Positions 10,981-27,000 of a stretch of DNA of 64,000 bases are shown here, one piece after another. The stretch's first letter is position 1. Every line of letters begins with the position of its first letter. A program made the translations under genes and the position numbers. The notes under the pieces are model-generated. The model was not told where the DNA came from. It saw nothing but the letters and a program-made list of their open reading frames with translations, and did no database searches. Source of the DNA: Sialis fuliginosa (lineage: Eukaryota; Arthropoda; Insecta; Megaloptera; Sialidae); contig OY540811.1 of the NCBI GenBank assembly GCA_961205875.1, forward strand, positions 16,733,248 through 16,797,247, read 5' to 3'.

Positions 10981-13154
10981 CTAGTGAATTATTGGGTCGA
11001 GTTATTTGTTTGTGGCACGCGAAAAATTTTGTATATTAAAATTTGAAGATGGATTGTCAAGTGTTTGAGTATTGTACGAAAAATTAGGTTCTAGAGTTCG
11101 AGGAAAAAAATCATGTTAATTATGGAAGTAAAAATCATTAAAAAAAACTTTTCTATTCTTTGCATAACAAAAGCTTAGATTAAATTGTATTTAAAACCAA
11201 AAAATAGGCAAACAAATAATTAATTTAGATAAAAAATCGATGTAATATAGCATAAGCAGTAGAGGCTGTTTTTTGTATCAGAAAATAAAATCTTTAAATT
11301 TGAAGTATACATAAATATTATTAATTTCTATAGGGATATATAAATCTCTATATACTATATAAAAATGAATGTTCATGAGGCTTATTGATCTGATTTCAAT
11401 GCGGTTTTCACTAATAGTTAGATAATTTTTCTGTACAGTATCGTGGCTATTCATCTTTTATGAAAACCTAAGATCTAACATCGAAAGGCATGTTGGGTGG
11501 GCAAGTTGTAGATATTAACCCAGGTAACACCGGGTACAATGCGCTAATATATAAAAATGGCATTTAGGAAAAATAGCCGCCATCTAGTTTTGTTTAAAGT
11601 TTCCTATAATGTACAAGGTGGCTTATTATTTATACTACGCTTGGTTATACTTCGATGAACTACGATTGGATTGGCAATTTTCTCGGGCATTCAAAAGTAG
11701 TATCTTCAAAACCTAATTTTTAGTTAGCGGTTAAAATTCTTAAAATTTTAATTATTCCAAGGTTTGGTTCAAATCACGTCCAGAAGATAACGATTCGGGA
11801 TAATGTGCTTCAAACAAATAAATTACAATCATTATTATATTCATGTAATATTGTAAATTTAGTAAATGAGTATTAAAAAATGTAAAGAGCTATAAATGTA
11901 CCCATAAAAATTCTTGTGTGTTTAATTAAATTTAATAATAAATTCATATAAGTTTTATAGCACTCATAACCCTTTTGTAATGTAGATAATACCTATGTTT
12001 AGAATGGGGTTTGAGTATAAAAATAAAAATATGTAAATAATATTTTTACGTTCCCGAATTTTCTTACATTAATTTATTAGAGTTATGACAAAATCTCAAT
12101 CTTTAAAAAAGGGACAAATTCATTAAGTCAAAATATATTAATATTGAAATAGTATGAGCCCATTCTAAAACGTTTATTGCGTGGGAGAAATGTTTGGTAA
12201 ATATAATATTTATACATTAATACGAAAATTAGAACAGATACTTAAAAGTTATAAAATGCATTATCAAAGATTATTTAATCAGTGTGGGAGTGCAACAAGT
12301 GTGCTGAGAATTTTGGAATTTTTAGATTTTTTTATGGAATAAACACTGATTTGCATCCTGAAAAAGCGAAAAATAATTAATTAAATTTTTTTAGGATACT
12401 AAGGTACCGCGAATTTCATCGAAAAAAAAAATAAAAAAAATAACAATTTGGTTCTTCCATAGTCAATTATTTTGAATTAAATGTTCCCTGCCCTTTTGAC
12501 CAAAAAATAACCTTTACAGTAATATATTTTAGAAAGAAATTCTCCTTATGTAGAATAATATAAACTACTAGTAAATAATTTTTCCACGGTACACAAAAAA
12601 TCGTGTTGTGGAGATGTATTTCATTTTTTTATGTTTCCTCAGAGAGACATTCGAATGTATTACAACTTAACATTCACGGTTCGCATAAAAAGTTGAACAC
12701 ACTGTTAAATATAATAACGCACGACGATTGCCCTTAATAATACATGCTACTGTATAAAATATCCCCTACAAAAACATATAAAATAACATGAGGGTGAACA
12801 TCGGATACCCTATAAAAGAAAAAGAAGAAAACAAGTTAATGATATTTTATATATTTCGAGATGATCTGCTTCTATCTGTATAAACCATAATGTTTAAGAT
12901 TTTTACTGTTGATTTTTATTATATGTGTTACCGGTAATGTATGAAATCCGCTAATGTATAGAATTCATAAACATTAATAGGGTCTAGCTCTCACTTAATA
13001 CTAATCCGGATAAATATTTGACTGAATTGATTAGGTACATATTATTTAAAGTTCCAATATTGTTTCTGTGAATTTGTTATTTTAATAATAGGGGTCTTAA
13101 ATCATACTTAATACACGTCTGGGCTAATATGTTAATAAAAGATTAATTAAATAA

Positions 13155-13320
13155 TATTAACGTGTTTTATTCATTATTGAATAAAGATCACAGATGCCAC
13201 GAAAAACTGAAATATGCCGTAGCTTAACAATCACTCCAGTGCAATCAATATTAAATTCAACTCAAGTAAGCTTTGGAAAAAAGAATGGCTGATCTTTAAC
13301 AATTTTAAATTTATTAAAAT
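13155..13320 (+). mobile_element. Fragment of the hAT-type element family
   Basis: TTTATTCATTATTGAATAAA.ATCACA..TGCCA.G.AAAACT, then ACAATCACTC.AGTGCAAT and AAGTAAGCTTTGGAAAAAAGAAT follow in the same order as at 45815-45950 within the complete element. The terminal inverted repeats are absent here. Confidence 0.7.
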
Positions 13321-15014
13321 CAGTTGCATATTTTAATTACTATACATAATATTATTATAATTATTTTATATTAAATTTAAAGTATTATATTAAAGATTAA
13401 CCGTAATTAATGTTTAATCTTTGGTTTATTAAGATATTCTTTAACATCAATAATATAACACCAAAAATAATAATCAATAATATTTATTATATTTTACGGA
13501 TTAAAAATACTATGTTTTTAAAACTAGAAAGAAAGAAAATTATTTGATTTTTGAAAATAGATAACAATGTATTATTTTATTTTAACAATTTTAAATCATA
13601 CTTAATATGCATCGGAGCTAATACATATTTTGTTTAATTTATTATAATAAATATCAAATGTTCCAATATCGTGTATGTGATTTTGTTATTTTAGCAATAA
13701 AGGCCCTAAATCTTACTTTTAATATGAATCTGGACTTTCAAAAATTAATTAAATAATATGTATGTATCTGTTTTATTAATATCGTTTTGTCTTTATTTAA
13801 TACATTTCCTAATATTTTCATGACATTTTATAGAATGCTTAAGCCAAGTATATAATTAATTTCTTATCAACAAATATTTCATACATTGCCTGAAATCGTA
13901 CGGCATTATATAGAATTCCTAGGTAATATATGAAATACCTGAATTACATACTTTGTCGGTAACATATGCATTAAATTGCAAAGAAATGGGCCTAAAAATT
14001 TAAAGTTCATAGAAATAAATTTTATTGATTTTGAAACCGAAAAAACACAGTTAACAGTGGATATTTTCGTAATTTTTAATAATATACTGATTACATTTGG
14101 TGATTATGTAAATATAATAGCTAGGGATAATAAACTGAAATAATAAACCTTTTTTTACAATACGTACCGAAACATATATTCTGTAAACTTTATAGCAATT
14201 GCTATAATTAGTACTTTGTATTAATAATGCTTGTTGTACCTATATACTGGAAATTTCGACAAGTATTAATTGAATTGTTTTATTAAATTATTTATTATCT
14301 GTTAAGCCATTTGATTAATTACAATATTCAGCCATTTATAAATAAATAATTTGTATCACTAAATTATACAAAACCAGCAGCTCGTACATGACTTTTCCCA
14401 CGTTGTATTCGCTTTTATGAACATTATTATAATTTATAAAAACTAATACTATTTGTGTTGTTAATTAACCCCAATTAAGGTTGAATTTTGAAAATTCAAT
14501 TCTATAATATCAGCAATACTGAAAATTTTTAAAAGTTTAGATGCACCCCCCCCCCCCCCCACACCTGAAAGGTTAAATTTCACAACATTTCTTCTTACTA
14601 ATGTCATAAAAGAAACACATTTATAAATATTCACAAAACAGGGCAACAAATATACTAGCTCAGAAAACTTTTAAAATAAACATTGGAATTTCAGTAAGAT
14701 TTATGTAATGAGATCATTAGAACTCCTTAAAAACTCCTGGATAACAAGATTATTTTAATTGGAAACAAAAAACAATACACCTATCCAAATTACATTTATT
14801 TTATAAATCTGCTTCTACTGTTTAATATATACTCGTTTTAAACATCTTGGAAAAATCAAAATGGCAACATGTGCTTATAGGCACCTCGCAGTATAAAGAC
14901 ATATAAAAATGATATCTTTCCAAATCGGTTATAAATCGAAACCCATCTATCACGAGTCAACAGATGAATTTTATGTGTTATGTTTAGAGTTTTGATTTAT
15001 ACTTTTTGTTGCAG

Positions 15015-18000
15015 CAAACTTGGCGCAAACGTTGGAGCAACTGCAACAATCCATTACGACTGAAATGGAAGGCAATCCACCCTTATGGGTTACCAAAGTT
15101 CATGGAAAATACAGCGACGATATTTATATCAACAATGCCAAAATTATAAAAAGTCGGTCAGATTATCAAGCTCCAAATAATCAAACTAAGAACCAGGTAA
15201 GTCTTTTAAGTTTTAGATATATTTTTCTACAAATATAGATGAAAATATAATAATAGATATGAACGATTCTCAGTATAAACAAAATGTCGAACTCATAAAC
15301 TTATTAACTTACCAAAAAACACGGAATCGTACATACTTTTGAAAAGGAATTATAAGCGAAAAAAATGTTTTTTACTTTAAACAGAAATATCCATTTTTTA
15401 ATATAAAATCAACTCCCTGACAGTTAGGTAAACGTATTTGAATATCAATTTATAAATACCGGAACAAAAATTCGCGGGATCTCAGTACTGTAATCAAAAA
15501 GCCGCACACATACATATATGGAGATATTTAAATAGTAATTTAAGTTTGTGATTCAATTGCTTTATTTAGACCAAAAGACAAAACAACAACACAGTGTTTT
15601 TAAAACAATTCATATTTTAAAATGTATAGGTTTGGTTGCTATTTTGTTGTTTTTTTTGGTTTTAACACAGCATTTAGGTATTATAAATAAGTATAAGAAA
15701 GTTTATTTTTTATTTTTTTAAAACAAAAATTTTGAAACAGTTTTTTACATACCATTTTATTTACCTACTATGTTAAATACATAATATGCAAAAGTAAACA
15801 ACCACAAAGTAAAATAGAATTTTAATAGATAAATTAAGATGGTGTATCAGACATAATACTTACTATTACTATATATACCGTTTATCTTGTAATGAATTTT
15901 AATATTTATTGTTTATATTATAATAACATATGTTTTCTTGTTAAAGGTACTTCATGTAATAGATGAAGTATTAGTGCCTGTTCTAACCAACCAAGGAACA
16001 GGAACTACTGCAGTGTATAATCCTGATGCGTACACTTTCTTAAACCAAGCAGAAAGTCTGGAATTAGGACCTCATCGAGTCAGGTAAATTCACTTTTAAT
16101 TATGTTTAACAAGGGGACTACCAGACCCTTGTCGCACCAATTTGCTTTAAAAAAATTAGGGTTGTAGTAGTGGCATAGACAAACCTATACAGCGAGCCGT
16201 TTGACGGAAAATTCATAAACAAACGAACCCGGCCATTCACGGTTGTCAGCGGCTAGTATTGCGTTTGACTTTAACTGGATAGGTACATATATTGTAGGTA
16301 CATATGTTTAAGCGAATTAACATAGGAATTTCATAATTGGTGGTCCCCTTGTAAGTAAACTCTCTTTCAATCATCTTAACCATAAAAAATATATGTTGTA
16401 TAAAAAATCAATTAAAAAAATTTTAAATCTCATATACAATATATGTACATATTTTCGAGAATAATTATTCGAACATTGGTTTATTTGCATAAAATAAGTT
16501 AATTTAGTATCACTGGCCAAAAGTTTATGAAATCTTCAAAAGTCGGATTTTATTTATTTTTGAACTCAATCTTTTTCGTTTTTTTACTATCCAAAGAAAC
16601 TAGAACCGACCTCAAGCAAAGACTATTTTCTGTAGCAGGTCACTGATATAGAATTTTCTCGTTAACAATTCAAATACTTACTTACAATAAGTAATTTCTT
16701 TACAGAGTTGTGATTTCAATCATTATTTCTGTCGTTTCTGTTTTCTCCTCCGTCCAGAATGCCTACGATTTTATAAATTTTTTTTTCCTATTCTACATAT
16801 AATAAATACTCTTCAAATACTTTGGTAATTATTATATTATACCCTCCTGATTATATATAATATCAGATAACAACAGGATTAGTCGTAAACCATTTACCTG
16901 TCTTTTTTTAATTTGATGTACAATTCAAATATTCTATCGTTCGGATATTTTTCCCATGCATCTTTGTTGGTCTTTACTCTTTACATAAATAGTTTAGTAT
17001 CCACTATAACTAATACCATTTTATTCAGTAGTGTAATGATACTAAACTAACTATATTCCTAAAATATATCCAAAAATTGCAGAACTTTGTTATGCCCCCC
17101 CTAATAACTTCCGACAAGTATATTTATTTAAGAAACATCAACTGTTGTTTATTCTGCTGAAAATTTAATAGTTTTAGCTTTTAAATGACTACACATACAT
17201 TACATTTTAATTTTTAGTGTACAGTACAAAGTACAATAAACATGTTATGTTTCAGTATATTTATGACGGTATTAATTTTCGTGTAATATTCTCAGATCCT
17301 TCCGGCAAAGAGTGGCACATACAAAGAAGGAAGAAGTTTTCAAAGCTGAAGGACGTCATACATTCTTCATTCCTGTTGAAGAAGGTTTCAAAGTAAGTTT
17401 TGTTTTATATTGATTTTATAAACTTTATTTGTTGGCAATACTTTTTTCGCTCGTAACTTTGTTAAAATGTTTTCTGAATACCAAAAAAATCATATTAATA
17501 TAATTCATTATTATCATTTTTAAAGCTATAGGTACAAAAATTTAGATATAAGATTATATAATCTTATATACCTATATGTAGATACATTCGTATTTGTAAA
17601 TATATATTTTTTCAAGAAAATAAATAAAGTATGTTTTGTATTGAAACAATGTAAAATTTTTAATGAGGGAAAACAATGTAAATAGAGCGTTTTCATATTA
17701 TTGATTGTAATTTGTACTGACGACTGTACATATGAACTTGGTTTTCGGAATTTTGTCAACGTTGTAGTATTTTTTTTCCTTTACATTTCGACTCTCGCCA
17801 GAAGAGTTTCTGAGACGGATTATTGTATTTACATAAATCTAGGTATATACTATTCTTCTAGTTAAGTGAGACATACTACATATGTAGTTATATAAGTAAC
17901 ATACATATGTAGTTTTGTCAGATTTTCATTAACATTGCATCAGTTACTGCTCCTCCTTTCCTAAAGCTGGTACTGATTATTTGTGATATACATTTTGAAA

Positions 18001-21000
18001 AACTTTTCATGAAATTTTATTATTTTTTATTAGTAGTTGTCCAAATAGTTTTTTAGAAGAAACAGACAAAATTCATTTATTATAAATAATTTTTACATAT
18101 TCGTTTGTGAAACTGAACATTTAGTATCCACAAAGTGTAAGAACTTTATAAAAAATATTTTCTCTACATTTTTTATTTTGTGGATTTCATTGGTCACATT
18201 AACTTCTAGATATAAATCGACAGCCATTTCACAAGCCGGTTTCAACGTACTCTATATTTCTTGTTCGTTTTCTTACAGCCGGCACCAAGACCAGAAAAGA
18301 TCGACGGACGAGTGATCGACGGTCACGTGATTCCGAACCAGGTCCTCTTCACCCACCCCACACCGCACGACGTACAGTACGAAACGCTCGCTTTTGGCGA
18401 CAACGTAAAGGTCACTGTTTCATTCGGATTACAGAATGATGGAAAGAATTCTTACCGTGAGTATTTTCTTATCAATATCTTTATCAGAATGGATTGCGGA
18501 AGTGATGAGATCCTGTTTGATACATATATATGTGTTTGCCTTTGTAATATTTCTCCAAGAGAAATATTCATTTGATTTTATTTTAAAATTTTTTGTTTGC
18601 TCAATTTTGCAATTTTCTAATTTATTTGAGTGATATTGTTGTAAAATAAAGGTGTTCAAATTAAAATGTTATTCATTTTTATTTCAAAAATCAAGATACT
18701 TGCAGAAAAAAAATTAAAAGTTACTAAGTTCAGAGAGGATAATAAAAAAAATTCCTACTTTAAAAATTCTTAAGAATCTGAAAATGTTTGCGAAAGCTCC
18801 ATATAGATAATTTTTGTTAGACTAAAGTTAAAAAAAGCACACTCATAAAAAGATTTAGGATCATACATACGACTGCCCCCACAGGTATATTTTACAGGGC
18901 TGTTAATGGATTTAAGAATTTCAATTTTGGGGTGTAGGGTGAAAAGGAACAAACCGAAAATTTTCTTTTTTATGAAATTTTCTCAACGCTTGTCTCAATT
19001 CTGAGACAAATGTTAAGAAAACTAGATGTGCCAGCGAATTCACTCGCTTAAACATATAAGTTAGGTATATGGTATCGCAGAGTTTCTTTACTACATTATA
19101 TTGTTCAATATTTAACATATTGACAGCGTATTGCAAAATAGCTCGGTGACGGAAACCTTTTTACTATTATCGTCACTGCTTATTCCTTATGTTACCTAAA
19201 GTAGCAAAATATATACTAAAACCTGACTAAAGAACATATTTATGAATTAAAAAAAAAAACACGAAAACCGGATAAGTGGTTCTCGAGTGATAAGCGCAAT
19301 AACGGACAGACAGACATTGCATTTTATAATATACAGTACCCGATTTAAGTCAGTTAACCGAACAAAAAGAAAATAAGAGCATACAGAAACATGGTTTATT
19401 GATTGGTAATTTAGATATAAAAGTAATGACGGCAGCGATAACTGACTTATGCCAGGCCCTGTATATAGAAAATACATAATATATGTCCATTTTTCTTACA
19501 GCATTCGTAAGAAGTAACACCCTGATTGGCGATTCCAATCTTGCCCAAGGAGTAGTTCTTGCCCAAATTGTGAAAGCTAACATCCCGGTGAGAAACGGTG
19601 TGGTCCATTTGATCCACAGGCCGTTGATGATCGTCGATACCAATGTCACTGCGTTCTTACAGGTGGGTTCAGATTTCTCAAAGTGTGTCCACTAATATTC
19701 GTGTCTCACTCGAGCTCTGCCCGACACCTTTTTAGTTTTTATTTTGATATTTAACCACGAGCTTCCAGAAGTAGTTATTGCACAAACTGGGGATATAAAT
19801 TGCTTATAAATGTTGTCGGGCGTAGAAAAAGTAACAATAAACGCCTATTGTTTAAAGTTAAAATTTAAAAAACAACGAATATTTGTTTAACGTTGAGTGT
19901 AATAAATGAAAATAGGCTTTTATTGATTAATAGCTAGAAATAGAGATATCAAAATTATATTTTCAAAATCATTTTTTATTATTGAAAGCACTATCAGGTA
20001 ATCTTTATACTAATTTTTTATTTAAGTACGGTTATTTTTAAAACAGTCCTAAATACTTTCCTGAACAGATAAATTTGTTGGTATGTTTTTGATATCTTTA
20101 TTTTTGTAATTTATTCTAAATCCGACTTTGTTAGATTATTAAAATAACTATTTTTCTAAAATTTCAGTCAAAATTATGTGGGTCGTTTGAAACAAATCTA
20201 TACACAGACAAAATAACAATATAATTAAAATGGATATTAAAAACCCGAACACATTATGCAATATTCCTTATTCTAGTTTATTTTAAAACCACACAGTTAC
20301 ATTTTCAATACTAACAATTTTCCTAACTCAATATTAAATTATTCTTTACAGGGAAAGGTAGTTTAATTTTTTAAATATTAAGTAAAGGAACATCAATTAA
20401 TTACGTAAAGATAATTTTCGACCCCCCCCTCCCCTCCATTTTTGTAAGGGTTCGAAAGTGTTGGATAATCTCCACCTTACCTTATGTAATGTTTTTTTTT
20501 CTTTTTATATAGCAAAGAAGTAGGTTTATTGATACAAAATTTTTGATTTTCTTAATATGTATGTATATTATATGAAAAAGCAATTTCAACAGCCGATATT
20601 AGTTTAACTTAACATATTTTAATTAATTATTTCGAAAAAATCGCTTTGCCCCCATCCTACCCCACGTCAAGATTCGTTAGATTTGTCGGAGCCCTTTCAC
20701 TTCAAACCTTACGTAATTAATGGATGCTTCCTTAACATCTGCTAATTTAATGAAATTATATTATTGTAAAATAATTTTTAAAATATAATATTTTAAAAGT
20801 AACTTTACCCTTCACGGCATGTAGATATACATTTCTCCCTAAATAAAATGTAATATAATCCTAAACATTGTACATAAAATGACATATGTAATGTCCATAC
20901 TGTATAGGGCAATGAGATTTATTAATAAATGACACATGAATAGTGATGTAAAATTTCTTAAAAATATATTTTTTTGAAAACATCATGAAAAGTTTCAAGT

Positions 21001-24000
21001 CATTGAAAAGTTCAGATTGTAATACACAGTTTATTTATTTTTTTACAATTTTATTAACTTGGTTTGTTTGTCCGTTTCGATCAAAATTTGTAACCAAAAT
21101 TTTTCACCCACTTTCCCGATGTCCGATTATCTTGAAATTTTGTATATGTTTGTATTCTCGATGACAATAATATAAGAATCAATCATTTCCAAAACTAATT
21201 TAAAAATATAATGTTACTTTTTAAAATTTGCGTGTTTTTTTGTATTACTTTAGCTTAAGTAAGTGATACCAACTAAAAAACACAAATGAACAAAACTTTT
21301 CAAAAAATTGAAAATTTTCACAGCCGAGTGAAAACTTTCAATGAAATTGAAAAATTATGAAACTTTTCACCTTTTCATCACTATACATGAATATTATAAA
21401 TGTTATCTATATACATATAAGTTCCAATTAATTCAATAAAAATCATTTAATTCTTTTTATAAGTACATAAGTGTGGTTGAGTCAATATAAATTAAATAGG
21501 CATATACTATTATATTTATATGTAGAAAATAAAATTTTCATTCATAAATAAATAGTATGTGTATTTATTCATTTTCCACACGCGCTCTATGTTACGTATG
21601 AAGAAGTAGTTGTTTGTTGATATGTCTTATACAGTATGACTTTTAAGAAATCCGTGTACTAATGGTATAGATATTGTTGTATTCGAATGGAATATTTAAT
21701 AATTTTGTTAATATTGAAAAATACTTTCATCATGAACACATCTACTATATATTTTAATACTTACTGATGTAAAATATATCTTACATGTCGACTGTTTCTG
21801 TCTGTCTGGTGATGCAGTCATTCAAGGTAAAGAACATCTGTCTCTTTCTCTAACTATATCTATTTATATACTACATGATATTTTTATTTAAAAAAGTATA
21901 CACATTAAATCGATTTTTTACAAAAATTATTTTACTGTAGTTCAATATTTTTTGTTTAAATTGATTTTGTAGAATTTTTTTTTGCTTGTTGGAATGCTTT
22001 TTTAAATACTCCTTAACTGTTTTTATATATGCATATATTCGTAATTTGTGTAACGTGTTCAAAATTTTATTTTATTTGTTTTTTCATATATTTGTCACAT
22101 ATTGTACATTTTTATTGAATTTTTTGAGGGAATATTAAAATAATAAATAAACCCATTTTTCAAATATATTGTATATAATATGTATAAAAAATGTATATAT
22201 ACCTGAATGCAATAGAAACTATTAGAGTTAAATAATTTGAAATGCTAATTACTTATTTTTAATTATAAATAAAAATGTATAATATAAAATAATACATTGA
22301 GAGTATAATCATAAATATATGAAATGCAAATTCATAATTAAACCTACAATAGTGGCTTGGTTGTAAAATTATATTATAAAAGTAAAATTAGTTATGGAGT
22401 AAAGTTAAAATTACTACACTTTGTATCTAATGTGGATATTTATTATATAATGAATATGTTATTAATTAGAGCAAATTTTATTCGCGATCTCGAAATTTAA
22501 ACTTAAGTGCATGGATTTACACAGTTGTAAAATTTCGGTCAACGTATGATTCTGCCCCTTATAATATTCTCCTGTAAAGAATTAATAGATAAATATCCAT
22601 AGATACAGTCACATACAACATATATAATTGGCTCATTAATTTATTTGCATTTACTGGTGCACCAGCATATTTTTAACAAAATACAAGAGCACATTTTTAT
22701 TTTATAAATACATATTTCTCTGTAACAGTTTTGTGCTGCAAACACATGACGATTTGCCAACATAAAGACGCACACGCATTTTTTGTACAATGTTGACACA
22801 AAATAGATATGAATTTACATTATATTATATATATTTTATTTTATTATTTAACCCTAAAATTATGGCGCCCTATCTTATGGTATTAGCAGTGGGGTAAAGT
22901 CTGCCAGACCCATATATATTTATAACATTTTGAAGGGGTAGTTTGAAATTTTATGGGCTAATTTAATAGTAACATTAGTTGTTAATGAAACGAATCAATA
23001 GTAATGGTTAATTGATTTTATATTTATTAATTTAAAATTCTGCAAATGATTTTTTTGTCAATATAATTGTAAAGCAGATATTATGTAAGATATAAATCTG
23101 TAATCAAATCATTATAATTACCAGAGACCTGAACCTGAATCCGAACCAATGTCAACGAACCTGAATTTGAATCCAAACCTTTTCATGGATAACCGGTAAC
23201 CATATATTTTTAAAGGGTTCAATAAATTATTTTTAATATTTGTGTCCAATAATTTTTAAAAGAGATTGTAAAATGTAGCTACTAATACTGGAATTCTGTT
23301 TGAATTTTATGGTCAAGTCAACTACTAAAGATTACATATTTTTTATTTTCTTTTTTAATTCTATAACTGAATTACACTTTAATTTGCAAAAAAACTGAAA
23401 AATAGAGATTTCAATCTTTTAAATGTAATTTAATTTTTTGCCTCCTTTTTCTAGCAGTATTTCAGTGGCTATTAATGTTTTTTTCCTCTTCAGAAATTGT
23501 TTTATTTGTTACTTATAATTTCTTTTTCGAACAAAATAGTTTTCTTTCAAATACAAACTTGAATCCGAACCCGAATCTAAACCCTAAGAAATAACGGTTT
23601 TTGAATCCAAATAGTTTGCAACATATTGAACCCAAACCCGAATCCAAACCAAAATTTATATTTGAACCCGAACCATAAATAAATTTCGGTTCAAGTCCCT
23701 GATAATTACATATATAAAAAAATAGTAAACAAATTTAAAAACATTTTATGATACCAGGTAGCAGTGGCGTCAAATCTGATACACATTTTTAACAATATTT
23801 TCATAAATACTATATAGAAGTGACACATAAAACAAATTAACGAAACTAACCATGCCAACAAATAACTACTGAGAATAACATGTACATATACGTCCACTAC
23901 ATAACTATTTAAAAAAGAAAATCTATTATAACTTCAAGATTTGGCGCTACTGCTGCAGAGTTAATATATCTGCTGCTACATTTTCCAAGTATATTTATTA

Positions 24001-27000
24001 AATCTATGCAGACCACATACCACTTGATTGCTATTTCAATTTATTATAGGCATACTCATTGAAAGGCATATTATATGTACAAATACCAAAAATAAATCTT
24101 CCATATATCTCTATGTATATTTTGTATATATTATTCTCCTTAAACAAATAAAATATATAATATAAGTAGGTACAACCAACTTTTGAATGTCAAATATATA
24201 TGAATATCTGTTAATGTACTTGTACGTAATTTAATATGTACATTATGCTTTATGTAAATATGTTTCTATAATCTATTTTATTTCTTGGAATTAATTTGCA
24301 AATATATAACGATATTAATTATTCAGCCTACTTATTCCATTTTGTGTTGTACATTGTTAATTAATTTCTGTAAACTTGTGTGTGTTTGAACATAATACTA
24401 TATGCACATATAAATCGTCAATAATGTGAATATTTTAATATATAACACAATATACCGTTCACGTTTTGATATTTCATCTTTGTACTTTATATTATACTTA
24501 ATTAATTTCTTTCAGTACTTTTACTGTTTTGGATTGTAAAGACATTGATTTTTAATATAATTTTTGATAATATTTTTTTAAGTCGATAAAAATGTTCAAA
24601 ACATTTACATTTAAAATTATATGTTAGAAATTCTTAATCGGCAGGAAATGTAGGGGTTTATTAATAATTTTTAAACTGCAGTTTTGCTGATTTGTATTTT
24701 TATTATACTTTATCAAAATTATCACCTTAACCATATTACACGGGTTACACAAATCTGTCGTAGACACATCCGGTCCGCGTGAGTTATTAATCTGGCCCGC
24801 GACGTTATTTTGATTATCATGATTTTTCCATGAGAAATATATTTAAAAGTCGCAAAATCTTGTTATGTATTAACTTATTACATTTGAGAAATATTGAGAG
24901 CTTATTACTCAGAAAGTATTTGACATAAAAAAATAACACCTATTTACCTAAAAAAAATTCCTAAATTTCATAAATTGGGGCAGTTTTTTGGTCGTGATAA
25001 GAATGAAAAATCAACGTTAAATGTGCTATAAGACTATTAGCCCGCGATAAAATAATATTTACTCTGTCCCTCCGTCAAAAGAATTAACATAATAAAATAT
25101 GATATATTATAAATAAACTTACAACTTGGTTTTTTTTTGGCCATCTACATGTTTATTAACGTTTTAACGTGTTATTTTTTAAATGCATACATATGTATGA
25201 TATATCTTAAAAAATAATACGGTACTGGCACCAGTTATGGCCGCTATAAGAGCAAGGTTTAATGTTTTGGTGATTGACGGACTTCTTTTTGTAATTCTCA
25301 TGAACTCATATTTCTAATAAAACAAGTAACTCTTTATTTAATCAATTTAATTACCAAAGTCCGCAAATATAGTTTGTTTTTTTAATTTATAGCCTTTTAT
25401 TCAGCTTATGTCTTTTCTCCAGTAATGGATAAAGTAAAACCATTAATGAGCACGCAGTGATAGACACTTGATAATGATTACAAAATGATAGTATACGACA
25501 CAAACAATATAAAAGAAAGAATCGTCAAATTTGAAACAATGCAGTTGCTATGATAATATAATAATTAATAAATAAATTATACTAATAATTAGTTTAAATG
25601 TCCACCATTTTGATACTTAATGGCCGATTGTCATGAAATCACACTGTAAGACAGTTAAATGTATATAGATTAATATTCAGAAATGGTAGTAATCAAATAT
25701 TAATAAATATTATAATTCAGTAAATTTAATTAAAAAAATAGCCATTACTAGGGTTATATCCAAGACTGGTGCCATTATATTAGAAGTTACAGTATTTACG
25801 TCAAAACAGGTATAATGTGACGATTCCCACGATTACATTCTTTATGTTTATCTGAAATGCAAAAATCTAATATTTTTACAACCAGGAAAATTGTCGCTAT
25901 AATCTCTAGAATCTCTACTGAAATCATTTTTAAAAACATATAATAGTTCACATTTAAAGATCTTAAAAATAGTACAGAAATAAAGAACTTGTATATGAAT
26001 TGAATAAACTGTTTAAATTTATTTATTTTCAAGTGAAGGTCCATCAATAGTAGTCTCCATGTCAATTCAGTATTTTTGATTGAAAATATTAATTGCAAAT
26101 TTTCCTAGATACGGACCTACCCTAATTCAATTATATAGCCTAAACTCATTCTGAGATCGAAGGTTTTTGAACAGTGAAATACCCATCAAAATCGATTCAG
26201 ACAAATTGATAAAAAAAATGTTTTAATTATACAGACAATTAGCATAATTTGCTGTTGTAGTATAAATATTAACTAATACATTGTAGAATGCGTTAAAAAC
26301 AAATTACGTATATAAACTTTTATATTAAATCGTTTACTGCATTAAATTTTAAACAAATTATAAAATGTATATCAATGTCTTTACAAATCTATCACAAACA
26401 ATTAACTCAGACCGAAAAAACTACATCGTTTACATAAAATGGGTCTTTGTCGTTAACTGTTTCGCTTAAAACGAGCAACATATTTCTTAAATATGTTACG
26501 CCCTTTCCAACTACTTTTTTCATACTTGTGTGCCAAACGTAAATATTAATAAATTTTTGTTTAGCGTGTTTTTGTGTGTAATGTCCATCTTACTGCTTAT
26601 TTGCATGTCTTATTGATGGAAAATGGTCCTTCTACTGCATGGTCATTGGTGTCTTTCCACAGGGAATTGTAAGTACCCCCCATTATACATCGGATCGATA
26701 TGCCAATGTCCAACAATAAATACTTTGTATTTAGTTTTAGAAAAAGAAGAAAATCAATAACGATTTTTAATTTTTCTACGCATATAAGTTGCGTCCTTTC
26801 GATCGTATCTTCTTGATTCATTTTGACTACATGGTATCTCGAAATATCTACTGTAATATATAATATGACAAAACATTTACCAAAGAAATAGCGTAGAAAA
26901 TCTACTTTGCGTCAATGTAAATAGTTTATTTCCAATATATTGATTCTTCGGTATATATTTTTTATGTTTGTATTAATATTTAAGTAATACTCGTACCTAC

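Larger units (their letters stand above)
8031..15014. other. AT-rich region upstream of the first visible Fas1 exon
   Basis: No coding exon could be supported. A poly-C tract lies at 8205-8214 and another at 14546-14560. Positions 11340-11560 look like a decayed transposon (GTTCATGAGGCTTATTGATC to CCAGGTAACACCGGGTAC). Positions 13155-13310 match the interior of the hAT-type element at 45754. A G+C-richer island at about 10720-10980 stands out (listed separately). Much of this may be a Fas1 intron. Confidence 0.5.

Noticed and set aside
24508-24530. Possible further Fas1 micro-exon after TTTCTTTCAG
   Set aside because: The segment to the next GT donor is 20 nt, which breaks the reading frame.
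25796-26098. Minus-strand frame of 100 codons in the large Fas1 intron
   Set aside because: AT-driven Leu/Ile/Phe/Lys composition, no recognisable domain, adjacent to a transposon copy.
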